DNA from: Arthrobacter sp. MYb227
GTDB lineage: Bacteria > Actinomycetota > Actinomycetes > Actinomycetales > Micrococcaceae
Length of the DNA stretch: 64,000 nucleotides
NCBI RefSeq assembly: GCF_002975435.1
Contig: NZ_PCPT01000001.1
Location: forward strand, 496,001 to 560,000
Direction of reading: 5' to 3'
Below, piece after piece: positions 53,987 through 63,243 of the stretch; positions within the stretch are counted from its first letter, which is position 1; each line of letters begins with the position of its first letter. The notes below the pieces were generated by a model that did no database searches, was not told the origin of the DNA, and saw nothing but the letters and a program-made list of their open reading frames with translations. The translations under genes were made by a program, and so were the position numbers.

Positions 53987-54961
53987 ATGACCCAGACACG
54001 TTCAACACAGCCAACGGCTCTGTCTGCACCGGCCTCGGCAACCGCCCAACGCAACACCGGATTGCTTCAGGGTCTGAGCGCTTATGGCATGTGGGGCTTG
54101 TTGCCTCTCTATTTCCTGACAATCAGCATTGCCTCGCCCTTAGAAATTGTTGCCAACCGGATTGTTTGGTCACTTGTCTTTTGCGCCATCTTGCTCACCG
54201 TGACCCGCCAGTGGCTACACATGGCCGAATTATGGCGCAACAAACAGGCAATGCGACGATTGACCGTCGCTTCGGTGCTCATAGCCATCAACTGGCTCAC
54301 GTATACCTTCGCGGTGCTCAACGGGCATGCGGTAGAAGCATCCCTTGGATACTTTATTAACCCACTGGTTTCCACAGCCCTCGGTGTCATTTTCTTGAAA
54401 GAAAAATTACGTCCCTTGCAATGGACCGCCATGGGCTTTGGTCTAGCCACGGTCATGACGCTGACATTTGCTTATGGCAAGGTCCCCTACATCGCGTTGA
54501 CCCTTGCCTTTTCCTTTGGTTTCTATGGTTTTATGAAAAATCGCGTGGGGCGAACCGTCACCGCATTGACGTCACTGAGCATGGAAACCGCAATTCTTAG
54601 TATTCCTGCCGCAGGATTCATGATTTGGCTGGTGGCTACGGGTAAAGACACCGTCTTTTCTTCGGGAGCCACGCACCTCTGGCTCATGCTTGCCAGTGGC
54701 GTAATCACCGCTGTGCCACTCTTGCTCTTTGGTGCAGCGGCCAGGCGCCTGCCATTGACCACCGTGGGAACCTTGCAATTCTTGGCTCCCATTTTGCAAT
54801 TCATTATTGCTTTGACGGTCTTTAATGAACCAATGCCGGTCGAACGCCTCATTGGCTTCTGTCTCGTGTGGGTTGCTGTCATTCTCTTGTGCATCGATAT
54901 GGTTGCCCAACCACGTAGAGACCGGGCAGCGATTGCCGTTGCCGAGCGCACCGGCAAGTAA
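53987..54961 (+). CDS. rarD: RarD-type EamA transporter
   Basis: The 324-residue protein has ten helices. LLQGLSAYGMWGLLPLYFLTI and ALVFC-like helices are followed by LNGHAVEASLGYFINPLVSTALGVIFLKEKLRPLQW, the usual RarD text. The family is predicted to export metabolites; the substrate is not known (RarD is tied to chloramphenicol sensitivity). The first 20 residues are a polar extension. Single gene, followed by a terminator. Confidence 0.9.
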   Translation: MTQTRSTQPTALSAPASATAQRNTGLLQGLSAYGMWGLLPLYFLTISIASPLEIVANRIVWSLVFCAILLTVTRQWLHMAELWRNKQAMRRLTVASVLIAINWLTYTFAVLNGHAVEASLGYFINPLVSTALGVIFLKEKLRPLQWTAMGFGLATVMTLTFAYGKVPYIALTLAFSFGFYGFMKNRVGRTVTALTSLSMETAILSIPAAGFMIWLVATGKDTVFSSGATHLWLMLASGVITAVPLLLFGAAARRLPLTTVGTLQFLAPILQFIIALTVFNEPMPVERLIGFCLVWVAVILLCIDMVAQPRRDRAAIAVAERTGK

Positions 54962-55065
54962 ATATCTTTCAGTTACCCTTAGCCGGGTAAAACACTCACA
55001 GCAGAGTTTGTCTCGGGAGTGAATCTTTGGCGTGGATTAGCTCCCGGCAGTTATGGATAACAAAG

Positions 55066-55117
55066 AAAGGGACCGAAGAAAATTGTCCAAAGCCCTGAAC
55101 AATTTTCTTCGGCCCCT
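55066..55117. terminator. Terminator between rarD and gabT
   Basis: CCGAAGAAAATTGT (55073-55086) pairs with ACAATTTTCTTCGG (55099-55112), and AAGGG with CCCTT extends the stem. It serves the converging rarD and gabT. Confidence 0.8.
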
Positions 55118-55143
55118 TCCCTAGCTCTGTGCTAGCGCGGTGA

Positions 55144-56484
55144 CTAGGCGTTGGCGCGGATAGCGCCTTCCAGTACCTCGAATGCATCTGCAAGTAGCTC
55201 GTCGCTGATGACCAGCGGAGGCAGCAGACGGATGACGTTTCCGTAGGTGCCACAGGTAAGGATCAGGACGCCTTCGGCAAGGCAGTCTGCGGCGATCTTT
55301 TTGGTGATATCCATGTCCGGCTCGGTGCCGCCGGCCTTGACCAGCTCGATGGCAACCATGGCGCCACGGCCACGAATGTCACCAATGACGGAGACCTCGG
55401 ACTGAAGCTTGCGCATGCGAGTGAAGAACTGCTCTTCAATCTCGCGGGCACGGCCTGCGAGGTCCTGCTCTTCCATGAACTTGATGGTTTCCAGTGCTGC
55501 GGCAACTGCAACCGGGTTACCACCGTAGGTGCCGCCCAGGCCACCTGGGTGAACCGAGTCAAGCAGTTCGGCGCGGCCGATAATGCCCGACAGCGGCATG
55601 CCACCGGCCATGCCCTTGGCAATGGTGATGATGTCCGGGGTGATGCCCTCAATGTCCGAGGCGAACCATGCACCGGCACGGCAGAAACCGGCCTGTACTT
55701 CGTCGGCAACGAAGACGATGCCCTGTTCCTTGGCCCATTCGGCAATGCGTGGCAGGAAACCCTCGGCCGGAACGATGAAGCCGCCCTCGCCCTGGATCGG
55801 TTCGATGATGATGGCTGCGATCTGGTCGCCACCAATCTGCTTCTCCATCGCCAAGATGGCGCGCTCGGCGGCTTCCTTGCCCGAGATGTTCGGGTTTTCT
55901 TCGCGGTACGGGTAGCTCATTGGCATGCGGTAGATTTCCGGTGCCAGCGGGCCGAAGCCGCGCTTGTACGGGGCTGCCTTGGCGGTCAGGCCCATGGTGA
56001 GGTTGGTGCGGCCGTGGTAGGCGTGGTCAAAGGCGACAACTGCCTGGCGGCCGGTTGCTACACGAGCAACCTTGATAGCGTTCTCAACGGCTTCGGAGCC
56101 GGAGTTGAAGAAGACAGCCTTCTTGGCGTGGTCACCGGGGGTGATTTCGGCAAGCTTTTCGGCCAGCTCGACGTAGCCCTCGTAGGGGGTCACCATGAAG
56201 CAGGTGTGGGTGAAGCGAGCTGCCTGAGCAGCAACGGCCGCTGCAACCTTTTCGTTGGATGCTCCAACGGAAGTTACTGCGATACCCGAGCCTAGGTCGA
56301 TGATCGAGTTGCCATCGACATCAACGATGACGCCACCATCGGCGTCTGCGACGTAAACCGGGAGTGAGGAGGCAACGCCCATTGCCACAGCTGCGCTGCG
56401 GCGAGCCGCCAACTCAACTGACTTCGGGCCGGGGAAAGCACCATTGATCTGGCGCTTCTGTTCAATGCGGTAAGTGACGTCCAT
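55144..56484 (-). CDS. gabT: 4-Aminobutyrate aminotransferase
   Basis: The 446-residue PLP enzyme moves the amino group of GABA to 2-oxoglutarate. PLP contacts are VFFNSGSEAVENAIKVA, DHAYHGRTNLTMGLT and the lysine in TIAKGMAGGMPLSG. Length and text fit GabT closely, although related omega-amino acids such as beta-alanine may be used too. AAAGGAATG lies before the ATG. No gabD is next to it; a transporter and PucR regulator gene lie upstream. Confidence 0.93.
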   Translation of the reverse strand: MDVTYRIEQKRQINGAFPGPKSVELAARRSAAVAMGVASSLPVYVADADGGVIVDVDGNSIIDLGSGIAVTSVGASNEKVAAAVAAQAARFTHTCFMVTPYEGYVELAEKLAEITPGDHAKKAVFFNSGSEAVENAIKVARVATGRQAVVAFDHAYHGRTNLTMGLTAKAAPYKRGFGPLAPEIYRMPMSYPYREENPNISGKEAAERAILAMEKQIGGDQIAAIIIEPIQGEGGFIVPAEGFLPRIAEWAKEQGIVFVADEVQAGFCRAGAWFASDIEGITPDIITIAKGMAGGMPLSGIIGRAELLDSVHPGGLGGTYGGNPVAVAAALETIKFMEEQDLAGRAREIEEQFFTRMRKLQSEVSVIGDIRGRGAMVAIELVKAGGTEPDMDITKKIAADCLAEGVLILTCGTYGNVIRLLPPLVISDELLADAFEVLEGAIRANA

Positions 56485-56706
56485 GAACGTTCATTCCTTT
56501 CCCGGCCCTTTCGGCTAGCTCCGCGTCTCTCAACCCGCACTAGTGGCAGGACAGAAACGCTCACCAGAAGAAACCCCGGAGTGTTAGTGATGTGTACTGC
56601 ATTGAGCCTATGTTGCAGGTGAGACGGCACGCTAGTGAATTTGGCACAGTGAGCATTCAAGCGGACAGTGCATGTGCACAGAAGCCGCTGGCGCCTGCGC
56701 ATGATG

Positions 56707-56762
56707 GAAAAAAGGATGTGCGGTTCCCAGATGCCATGTGAATAGCGTCTGGGAACCACACA
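56707..56762 (-). terminator. Terminator after metS
   Basis: On the minus strand GTGTGGTTCCCAGACGC pairs with GCATCTGGGAACCGCAC (plus arms 56745-56761 and 56718-56734), followed by CCTTTTTTCC. It separates metP-metS from gabT. Confidence 0.88.
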
Positions 56763-56808
56763 CCCTTATCTAGAGGAAATCCTCAAGGCCTTCTAAATAG
56801 GTAACTAG

Positions 56809-56946
56809 TTAGAGTTCGTGAGGCATTTCTTCTGGAAGTAATTCTTCATCTTCTGGGTGACGGGCAAGGTTCCACATGGCAAGGGCCAAGCCTCCCCAAA
56901 CGGTGACCATGGCGATGATCATCATGGTGATGGCTACCGGGGTCAT
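56809..56946 (-). CDS. metS: MetS small subunit of NSS transporter
   Basis: This 45-residue protein is one membrane helix, ITMMIIAMVTVWGGLALAMWNLARHPEDEE, a close match to the MetS pattern (VWGG and RHPE). In Corynebacterium glutamicum MetP needs MetS to take up methionine and alanine. The ATG overlaps the metP stop (ATGA), so the two are coupled. It is too short for most gene finders. Confidence 0.9.
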   Translation of the reverse strand: MTPVAITMMIIAMVTVWGGLALAMWNLARHPEDEELLPEEMPHEL

Positions 56947-58547
56947 TTCTTCACCTCCTGTGCAGCTTCGGCTGCTTCTTCTGCAGAAAGCGCGGCATCG
57001 AATTCGTCGTATTCGGGGTCCTTGAGCTTTGATTTATCGCTCCATGGAATCAGCGAGAGCAATATTGCTCCAACGATAAGTGCTCCGGCCATGCCCCAAC
57101 CAAAGACTCCGTTGAACCAGGTGGGATACCCGGAATAGGATTCGGTGCTCTTGGTCTGAATTTCGTTGATCAGCATGTAGCCCAGGGCAACAGGTGCGAT
57201 ACCTCCAACGAGGATGCGCCAGCCGGTACCCATCTTGAGCGAGGAAGTACGGTTCAGGTGCCTCTGCAGCTTCGGCAGTGCCGTCAAACCGGCGCTTAGC
57301 ACAATCACCGTAACAAGCGCACAGGCCAAGATGCCGAACTGGTTGACGAATGCGTCCGAGGTATCGAGCAGGTAAAGCCCGGTTGTGGTCGGGAACAGGA
57401 CCATTGAAATCAGCGCAACCGGGATGGTAACAATCAGGGTTGCACCCTTACGGCTCCAGCCCAGCTTGTCTTGGAACGCCGCAACAATAACCTCAAGAAT
57501 GGAAATCAAGGAGGTCAATCCGGCAAAAACGAGCGATCCGAAGAACAACACACCGAGAATTGCACCAAACGGTGCCTCGGAGACGATGGTTGGGAAGGCA
57601 ACGAAGGCCAGCCCAATGCCACCTCCGGCAACATCGGATACGGCCTGCCCGGAGGCTACCGCCATGAATCCAAGGGCAGCGAAGACGCCGATGCCGGCAA
57701 GGATCTCAAAGCCGGAGTTGGCGAAGGCAACGACCATGCCCGAACCGGTCAGGTCGGTCTTGCGCTTGAGATAAGAGGAGTAGGTAACCATGATGCCAAA
57801 GGCCACCGAGAGCGAGAAGAAAATATGGCCAAAGGCAGCCGCCCACACCCCGGGGTTCCGTAGCGCTTCCCAGTTAGGCGTGAAGAAGGCGTTCAGGCCT
57901 TCCATGGCGCCCGGCAGCAGTACTGCCTGGATGACTAGGATGACGAACATGACAACAAGTAGTGGCAGGAAGATGGCGTTTGCACGCGAAATCCCCTTGT
58001 TCACGCCAGCAACCATAATCACGATGGTGACAATCCATACCGCAAGCATTGGGAAGAAGACCCCGGAAACGAAATCGAATGAGAGTCCGATTTCGTCTGC
58101 GGGTGCAGTTTTAAGGTAGCTGTCGAAGAATGCTCCGGCATCATCGCCCCAAGCCTTGGTGATTGAGAACCATGCGTACATGGCTGCCCAGGCAATGATT
58201 GCTGCGTAGTACACGGCAATCACGAAACAAATTAGCACCTGCCACCAACCAAGCGGCTCGGCAGCGCGGCTCAGACGGCGGTAGGAAAGCGGTGCGGAAC
58301 CGCGTCCGCGGTGGCCCACCGAGTAGTCAAGGAAGAGCAGCGGGATACCTGCGCACAGCAGGGCAACGAGGTACGGAATCAGGAAGGCTCCGCCGCCATT
58401 GTCGTAGGCAACGTACGGGAAGCGCCAGATGTTACCCAGGCCTACGGCGGAACCGATGGCCGAGAGTATGAAAAGTTTTCGCGAAGAGAATGTCTCTCGC
58501 TTGGCCGGGGCGGCTTGTCCGCCTCGGCCTGAAGGTGCAGTGGTCAT
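56943..58547 (-). CDS. metP: Sodium-dependent amino-acid transporter (NSS/SNF), MetP type
   Basis: The 534-residue carrier has 12 helices and the NSS start RKLFILSAIGSAVGLGNIWRFPYVAYDNGGGAFLIPYL, in which the GSAVGLGNIWRFP stretch binds Na+ and the amino acid. The last 30 residues are acidic. MetP with MetS imports methionine or alanine in corynebacteria. In this place, next to gabT and a PucR regulator, GABA or beta-alanine are also possible. TAATGT lies 6 bases before the ATG. Confidence 0.93.
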   Translation of the reverse strand: MTTAPSGRGGQAAPAKRETFSSRKLFILSAIGSAVGLGNIWRFPYVAYDNGGGAFLIPYLVALLCAGIPLLFLDYSVGHRGRGSAPLSYRRLSRAAEPLGWWQVLICFVIAVYYAAIIAWAAMYAWFSITKAWGDDAGAFFDSYLKTAPADEIGLSFDFVSGVFFPMLAVWIVTIVIMVAGVNKGISRANAIFLPLLVVMFVILVIQAVLLPGAMEGLNAFFTPNWEALRNPGVWAAAFGHIFFSLSVAFGIMVTYSSYLKRKTDLTGSGMVVAFANSGFEILAGIGVFAALGFMAVASGQAVSDVAGGGIGLAFVAFPTIVSEAPFGAILGVLFFGSLVFAGLTSLISILEVIVAAFQDKLGWSRKGATLIVTIPVALISMVLFPTTTGLYLLDTSDAFVNQFGILACALVTVIVLSAGLTALPKLQRHLNRTSSLKMGTGWRILVGGIAPVALGYMLINEIQTKSTESYSGYPTWFNGVFGWGMAGALIVGAILLSLIPWSDKSKLKDPEYDEFDAALSAEEAAEAAQEVKK

Positions 58548-58553
58548 GAGCCA

Positions 58554-58559
58554 ACATTA
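58554..58559 (-). promoter_or_regulatory. -10 box, leaderless-type promoter of metP
   Basis: TAATGT lies exactly 6 bases before the ATG at 58547. Confidence 0.45.
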
Positions 58560-58647
58560 ACCCACAAGTGATGTACGTCGCGTGATTTTAGCCGCTTTTC
58601 GTGGATTTCCTATGAGAACTCGTCGTTCGAGTGCACAAAAAGTTCAC

Positions 58648-58653
58648 TACAAT
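58648..58653 (+). promoter_or_regulatory. -10 box, leaderless-type promoter of the PucR gene
   Basis: TACAAT lies exactly 6 bases before the ATG at 58660. TTCGAG, 16 bases upstream, is a -35 candidate. Confidence 0.55.
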
Positions 58654-58659
58654 TAGTGC

Positions 58660-60066
58660 ATGGCCATCACATTGTCACGACTTCTTGGGTCGACCGCGCT
58701 TTCGTTGCGTTCGTTGAACGATATTTCCGCGGCAGCGGATATTCCCATCGAGTGGGCAGCGGTGACCGAGTTACGCGACCCCTCCCCGTTCCTCAGCGGT
58801 GGAGAAATTGTGCTGACCACGGGACTTCGCCAAACCACCATTGCAAACCAGCAAGCATTCGTTGAGACAGTCCATGGTGCCGGAGCCTTAGCTTTGGGCT
58901 ATGGAACCGGATTGAGCCATCGCAGTGTTCCCGCAGCCGTTCTGCGCAAGGCCGGTGAGCTTGGATTACCGGTGTTTGAGGTTCCCTATGAAACCCCATT
59001 TGTTGCAATCACCAAGATGATTGCCGATGCCTTGAACGCCGATCACCTCGCCCGCCTTGAACGCCTACTCAAGGGGCACCAGCAGCTTGCCTCGACATTG
59101 CTCACCGGTGGATTACGTGCCATGCTTCGTGAGCTTTCACGCATGCTAGGTAGTGCCGTATCCCTGACCCAATTTGGTGCCCGTGTTCATGGACCAGAAT
59201 TAGGAGAAGAACGGTGGCAAGCGGTCCCCATTGCCACCGGGCTCAAAGACAGATGCACCCTGTATTTGGCCGAACCATATGTTCGAGATGGACTAGTTGA
59301 CTATGCTCAGGGCCTGATCGGTCTCGAATTAGCAAACCAGGCACGGCTTCGGGAATCTAACCGGCTGGTCGCAGGACAGGCCTTTGCCGATCTTATTGCC
59401 GGTTCCTTGACCGGATCCGAGGCAACTGCCCGATTACAGGGAATCGGCGTGAGCCCACAACAAGCACACTCGGTGGTTCTAGTTCAAGCATCAGTGGGAC
59501 ATGAAAAGGCCTTGCGTACCCTGCCGATCCCCCCACAGCTTGAACACGCGGTGTCGGCAATCGTTGAAGACCGCCTCGCCTTGATCATCACGGGAGCGGG
59601 CGCCAGCACCTTTGCCGATCAGATCGATGCGTATCTGGACGGGGCCGGGATTGGCGCGCGGGTTGGTTTTGGTGGGGATTATGCTCAGGCCAACGGTTTA
59701 CGTTGGAGCTTCTTTGAGGGCCTTGAAGCACTGAGACATGGGGAGCGCATCAATACTCCATCTCGGCTTTCACTCACTTCCCTACTGCTAGCTGCTCGCG
59801 ATGTTCCCCTCCAGGCACTTGCGCAGGAGGCATTGGGGCCGCTGGAGGCTTTCGATAAGAAGCATTCGGCGGAGTTGATGGGTACGTTGCGTCACTATCT
59901 TGAATTGGATGGAAGCGTTGGTGCGGTAGCCGAAACACTTGGCTTACACCGAAATACCGTGCGATATAGGCTCCAACAGATCAGTGAGCTTAGCGGTTAC
60001 GATCCAACAACCACGGCCGACCGAGTCCAATTGTGGCTTGCGCTCACGGCCAAAGACGTTACTTAA
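58660..60066 (+). CDS. PucR-family transcriptional regulator
   Basis: The 468-residue protein has the N-terminal PucR domain (SLNDISAAADIPIEWAAVTELRDPSPFLSGGEIVLTTGL), a middle GGDEF-like domain and a C-terminal helix-turn-helix (VGAVAETLGLHRNTVRYRLQQISELSG). Members activate nitrogen-compound catabolism genes when the substrate is present; some control GABA use. It diverges from metP-metS across only 112 bases, with gabT behind, so it probably controls the transport and breakdown unit. The effector is unknown. Confidence 0.93.
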   Translation: MAITLSRLLGSTALSLRSLNDISAAADIPIEWAAVTELRDPSPFLSGGEIVLTTGLRQTTIANQQAFVETVHGAGALALGYGTGLSHRSVPAAVLRKAGELGLPVFEVPYETPFVAITKMIADALNADHLARLERLLKGHQQLASTLLTGGLRAMLRELSRMLGSAVSLTQFGARVHGPELGEERWQAVPIATGLKDRCTLYLAEPYVRDGLVDYAQGLIGLELANQARLRESNRLVAGQAFADLIAGSLTGSEATARLQGIGVSPQQAHSVVLVQASVGHEKALRTLPIPPQLEHAVSAIVEDRLALIITGAGASTFADQIDAYLDGAGIGARVGFGGDYAQANGLRWSFFEGLEALRHGERINTPSRLSLTSLLLAARDVPLQALAQEALGPLEAFDKKHSAELMGTLRHYLELDGSVGAVAETLGLHRNTVRYRLQQISELSGYDPTTTADRVQLWLALTAKDVT

Positions 60067-60079
60067 AATTCTTAGCGCT

Positions 60080-60085
60080 TAGAAT
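60080..60085 (+). promoter_or_regulatory. -10 box, leaderless-type promoter
   Basis: TAGAAT lies 7 bases before the ATG at 60093. Confidence 0.4.
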
Positions 60086-60092
60086 GGATTCC

Positions 60093-60527
60093 ATGTCTGA
60101 TATGTTCCTTGAGAAGTTCCGTTCGCTGGTTCCGTTGTACCTCGAGGACGACTGGCAAAACGAAGATGGTTTAACCGCGAGCGAACTCGCCGAAGCAACA
60201 GCCTCCTTGGCAGTTCCGGTCCCGCTGGTTTTGCGCGAGTTCTACATGGCTTTGGGTGGCTGTGAAGACCTCATGGAGGCTTACCACTACTTCTTCGACC
60301 CCGACGAGCTGGAGGTTGAAGATGGCTACCTGCTCTTCCTTGAAGACGAGGAAGAAAAGTATGTTTGGGGCTTCCGTACCGATCAGCTTGATGTTCCAGA
60401 CCCAATTGTTTACCGGCGACAGAATGCGCGTGGAACGTGGAAGAGCGAAGAAGGCACCTTTAGCGAATACGTTTTAGACATGTTCACCTGGGTCTTCGAA
60501 GAGCTCTCCCCCGAGCTGAACAACTAA
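60093..60527 (+). CDS. SUKH-fold (SMI1/KNR4) protein
   Basis: The 144-residue acidic protein has the SUKH pattern: LTASELAEATASLAVPVPLVLREFYMALGGCEDLM, then FFDPDELEVEDGYLLFLEDEEEKYVWGFR. SUKH proteins are often immunity proteins against polymorphic toxins, but some have housekeeping or regulatory roles. No toxin or secretion gene is near, so it may be a lone immunity gene. I prefer the ATG at 60093 because of the -10 box; ATG at 60084 is also open. Confidence 0.8.
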   Translation: MSDMFLEKFRSLVPLYLEDDWQNEDGLTASELAEATASLAVPVPLVLREFYMALGGCEDLMEAYHYFFDPDELEVEDGYLLFLEDEEEKYVWGFRTDQLDVPDPIVYRRQNARGTWKSEEGTFSEYVLDMFTWVFEELSPELNN

Positions 60528-60546
60528 TCGATTTTCGGTCCCACCC

Positions 60547-61047
60547 ATGACTCTGCGCCGGCTCTGGAACTCACATGCTCCTGCTAACTACAGTTGCCCA
60601 TTTTGTGAGCTCCTGGCCGGCGTCACCTTTTCCCCAGACAATCTCTGTGCCCCAAGTGATTTGATCTATCGGACCGAACACGTAGCCGTCATCATGGCCT
60701 GCGACGGCTTTGGTCCGCATGGTGGGCATGCAATGGTCATTCCCACGGCTCATCATGAGGCGCTCTACGATCTGCCCGATCATGTTGCGGCCCAGATCAT
60801 GTTCGAAACGCGCCGCATTGCCCTAGCCATGAAATATGCGTGGTCTCCGCAGGGAACCAGCACTCGGCAGCACAATGAACCGGCCGGGAATCAGCATGTG
60901 TGGCACTACCATCAACATGTTTTTCCGCGTTTTAGCGATGATGATCTCTATCGGCATCTGCGTCACCGCGTCCCGGTTGAAGAACGCGCACAAAAGGCCA
61001 CCCAGTTACGGGTGGCCCTCGATGAAGCAGGGCTCTGGGACAACTAA
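60547..61047 (+). CDS. HIT-family protein
   Basis: The 166-residue protein has a zinc-type CPFCELLAG near the N-terminus and the histidine triad HVWHYHQHVFPRF. HIT proteins hydrolyse nucleotide phosphoramidates, ApA or similar compounds by attack of the middle His. GPHGGHAMVIPTAHHEALYDLP is the usual preceding segment. It begins 19 bases after the SUKH stop and may be co-transcribed with it. Substrate unknown. Confidence 0.88.
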   Translation: MTLRRLWNSHAPANYSCPFCELLAGVTFSPDNLCAPSDLIYRTEHVAVIMACDGFGPHGGHAMVIPTAHHEALYDLPDHVAAQIMFETRRIALAMKYAWSPQGTSTRQHNEPAGNQHVWHYHQHVFPRFSDDDLYRHLRHRVPVEERAQKATQLRVALDEAGLWDN

Positions 61048-61088
61048 GTCCCAACGATCCGTGCTAAATATTCATTTATTTCATAAAA

Positions 61089-61120
61089 GTTGTGGCCCCA
61101 AATTTCTTTGGGGCCACAAC
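61089..61120. terminator. Bidirectional terminator between the HIT and polyprenyl synthase genes
   Basis: GTTGTGGCCCCAAA (61089-61102) pairs perfectly with TTTGGGGCCACAAC (61107-61120) around TTTC, with T-rich sequence on both sides. Confidence 0.88.
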
Positions 61121-61129
61121 CATTTGAGT

Positions 61130-62227
61130 TTAGAGTTCGCGGGTAACAACCGCATCAGCAAAAGCTGCCAAGGAATCCTTGACCGGTCCCTCAGGCAGTG
61201 GAGTCAGCGCAGCAATTGCTTCATCGGCCCATGCCCGGGCCACTGCCCAAGCCTCGGCGGTAGCCTGGTGGCCAGCGACTGCCTCAACGGCAAGTGCCAG
61301 AGCTGCATCTTCGGTGAGGTCACCATCAACCAATTCAAGGACCCGAGCGGCCTCGGTATCGCCTTCCGCCGCTGCATTACGCATCAACAGAATTGGCAGC
61401 GTTGGAACGCCCTCGCGCAGGTCGGTGCCCGGAGTCTTGCCCGAGCGGATTTGTGCGCCGGTCACGTCGATAACATCATCGGCAACTTGGAAGGCTACTC
61501 CAACCTTTTCGCCATAGGTACGCAGAGTTTCAACGTATTCCGGCTTGCCGCTAAATAGTCCGCCAAAGGCACCCGAGGTTGCTAACAGCGAAGCCGTCTT
61601 ATCCGAGATCACGTTCAGGTGGTGCTCGATTGGATCGTCGCCTTCACGTGGACCAATCGATTCGTGCAGCTGGCCCAGACACAAGCGCTCAAAGGTGCGC
61701 GCCTGCATTGAGACCGCTTCCGGGCCAAGCTCTGCACCAATGACCGAAGCACGGGCAAAGATCAGGTCCCCGGTGAGGATGGCAACCGAGTTGCCCCACA
61801 CCTCATGGGCGGTGGGTGCACCACGGCGCAGTGGAGCGGAATCCATCACGTCATCGTGATAGAGCGTCGCTAGGTGGGTCAGCTCAACAATGGCTGCTGC
61901 CTTGATAATTTCTTCGGTGGGACCATCGCCCAACAATGATGAAAGAACCACTAGCAGCGGACGAATACGTTTGCCGCCGGCTTCAACCAGGTGTCGGCTG
62001 GTGGCATCAATGAGCGGATCTGAGTTCGCGATTGCATCGCGCAAGAGTTTCTCAACCCGGGCAAGGCCTGTGGCAATGGCGGGACCGTATTCCGGGTCCT
62101 GCGCAATTGCGGCAAAGCCGCCGGGAAGGTTTACCGCGGCTGCCAGCACGCTGGTCTCCGGGTTCAGATCGAAGGATTCGGGCACGCCGTGTCCGGCAGC
62201 GGTCCAGTTGGTCTGGGAATCGGTCAC
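61130..62227 (-). CDS. Long-chain polyprenyl diphosphate synthase
   Basis: The trans-prenyltransferase of about 365 residues has both Asp-rich motifs: ATLYHDDVMDSAPLRRG and FQVADDVIDVTG, plus HLVEAGGKRIRPLLVV, the substrate-binding basic stretch. It lengthens farnesyl-type diphosphate, probably to make the side chain of menaquinone, since menG and menF lie just downstream of its promoter side. Chain length cannot be told safely. The start is taken as GTG at 62227 (VTDSQTNW). Confidence 0.92.
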   Translation of the reverse strand: MTDSQTNWTAAGHGVPESFDLNPETSVLAAAVNLPGGFAAIAQDPEYGPAIATGLARVEKLLRDAIANSDPLIDATSRHLVEAGGKRIRPLLVVLSSLLGDGPTEEIIKAAAIVELTHLATLYHDDVMDSAPLRRGAPTAHEVWGNSVAILTGDLIFARASVIGAELGPEAVSMQARTFERLCLGQLHESIGPREGDDPIEHHLNVISDKTASLLATSGAFGGLFSGKPEYVETLRTYGEKVGVAFQVADDVIDVTGAQIRSGKTPGTDLREGVPTLPILLMRNAAAEGDTEAARVLELVDGDLTEDAALALAVEAVAGHQATAEAWAVARAWADEAIAALTPLPEGPVKDSLAAFADAVVTREL

Positions 62228-62418
62228 AGTTCTAAGACTTACTATCTCTCGACGGGCGGTTCCAGCGTGCGACCCAAAAGGTCGATTCTGGTTGCTGGTA
62301 GATGGGTGCCAGCTGCTCAAGTACAGGCTTCACTCTATCGCCATTCGGGACAAGCTGGGCCATGGGCGATTCCACTCGGCAGGTCGCACCCTCGCTTTTG
62401 CGCAATACAACTAACTCT

Positions 62419-63126
62419 TTATGGTGTCTTGGAATGTGGTTTGGTGGCTCTGTGTACCGCAACAATTCCTCCGCTGAGGTTACGGTAGCGCACCGTTTCC
62501 CAGCCAACGGCATCAATCCAGGCGGCTAAACCATCCTGGTTTGGCCAGTCTCTAATGGACTCGGCCAAATAAACATAGGCCGCTGGGTTAGATGAAACCT
62601 TCTTCGCGATGGGCGGAAGCGCTTTCATCAGATACTCGCTATACACGGTACGGAATGGGGCAAAAGTTGGGTGCGAAAATTCCGCGATCACCAAAGATCC
62701 ACCGGGTTTAGTAACCCGTAGCATCTCAGCGATTGCGGCTTGTGGATCTTCGACATTGCGCAGCCCAAAGCTAATTGTTGTTGCATCAAAGCTACTCGAA
62801 GCAAAGGGAAGATTCATTGCATCCCCGGCAACAAAATCAATATCCGGGCGCCGCCGTTTGCCAACCTTAAGCATTCCTTGGGAAAAGTCACACGCAACAA
62901 CGGCGATTCCCGCATCGGCAAAGGGCTCGGCCGAGGTTCCGGTTCCGGCAGCGACGTCAAGGACACGTTGTCCTGGTTGAGCGCCTACCGCGTCAAAGAC
63001 TATTTTGCGCCAGCGGCGTGTCTGACCCAACGAAAGGATGTCATTGACCACGTCATAACGCGGGGCCACTTCATCAAACATGGCTTGGACTTCATCAGTG
63101 TGTTTATCCATCGACGCACGGCTCAT
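62419..63126 (-). CDS. menG: Demethylmenaquinone methyltransferase
   Basis: The 235-residue SAM enzyme (UbiE/COQ5 family) has VRQ-type start [35 protein letters not shown], the SAM loop [15 protein letters not shown], and the UbiE motif [27 protein letters not shown]. It carries out the last step of menaquinone synthesis. It is on the same strand as the polyprenyl synthase, which makes the tail it acts on, and diverges from menF. Confidence 0.94.
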   Translation of the reverse strand: MSRASMDKHTDEVQAMFDEVAPRYDVVNDILSLGQTRRWRKIVFDAVGAQPGQRVLDVAAGTGTSAEPFADAGIAVVACDFSQGMLKVGKRRRPDIDFVAGDAMNLPFASSSFDATTISFGLRNVEDPQAAIAEMLRVTKPGGSLVIAEFSHPTFAPFRTVYSEYLMKALPPIAKKVSSNPAAYVYLAESIRDWPNQDGLAAWIDAVGWETVRYRNLSGGIVAVHRATKPHSKTP

Positions 63127-63243
63127 TGAATCATTGTTGCAAAGTTAGCGCACAAGAGGAAAACTTTTGGGCCGCCAACAGTGAGTGAGCGCGGACACGT
63201 GGGAGCCTATGCGACGTCCCTACAGCGGTAGGCTTAGCTCATC

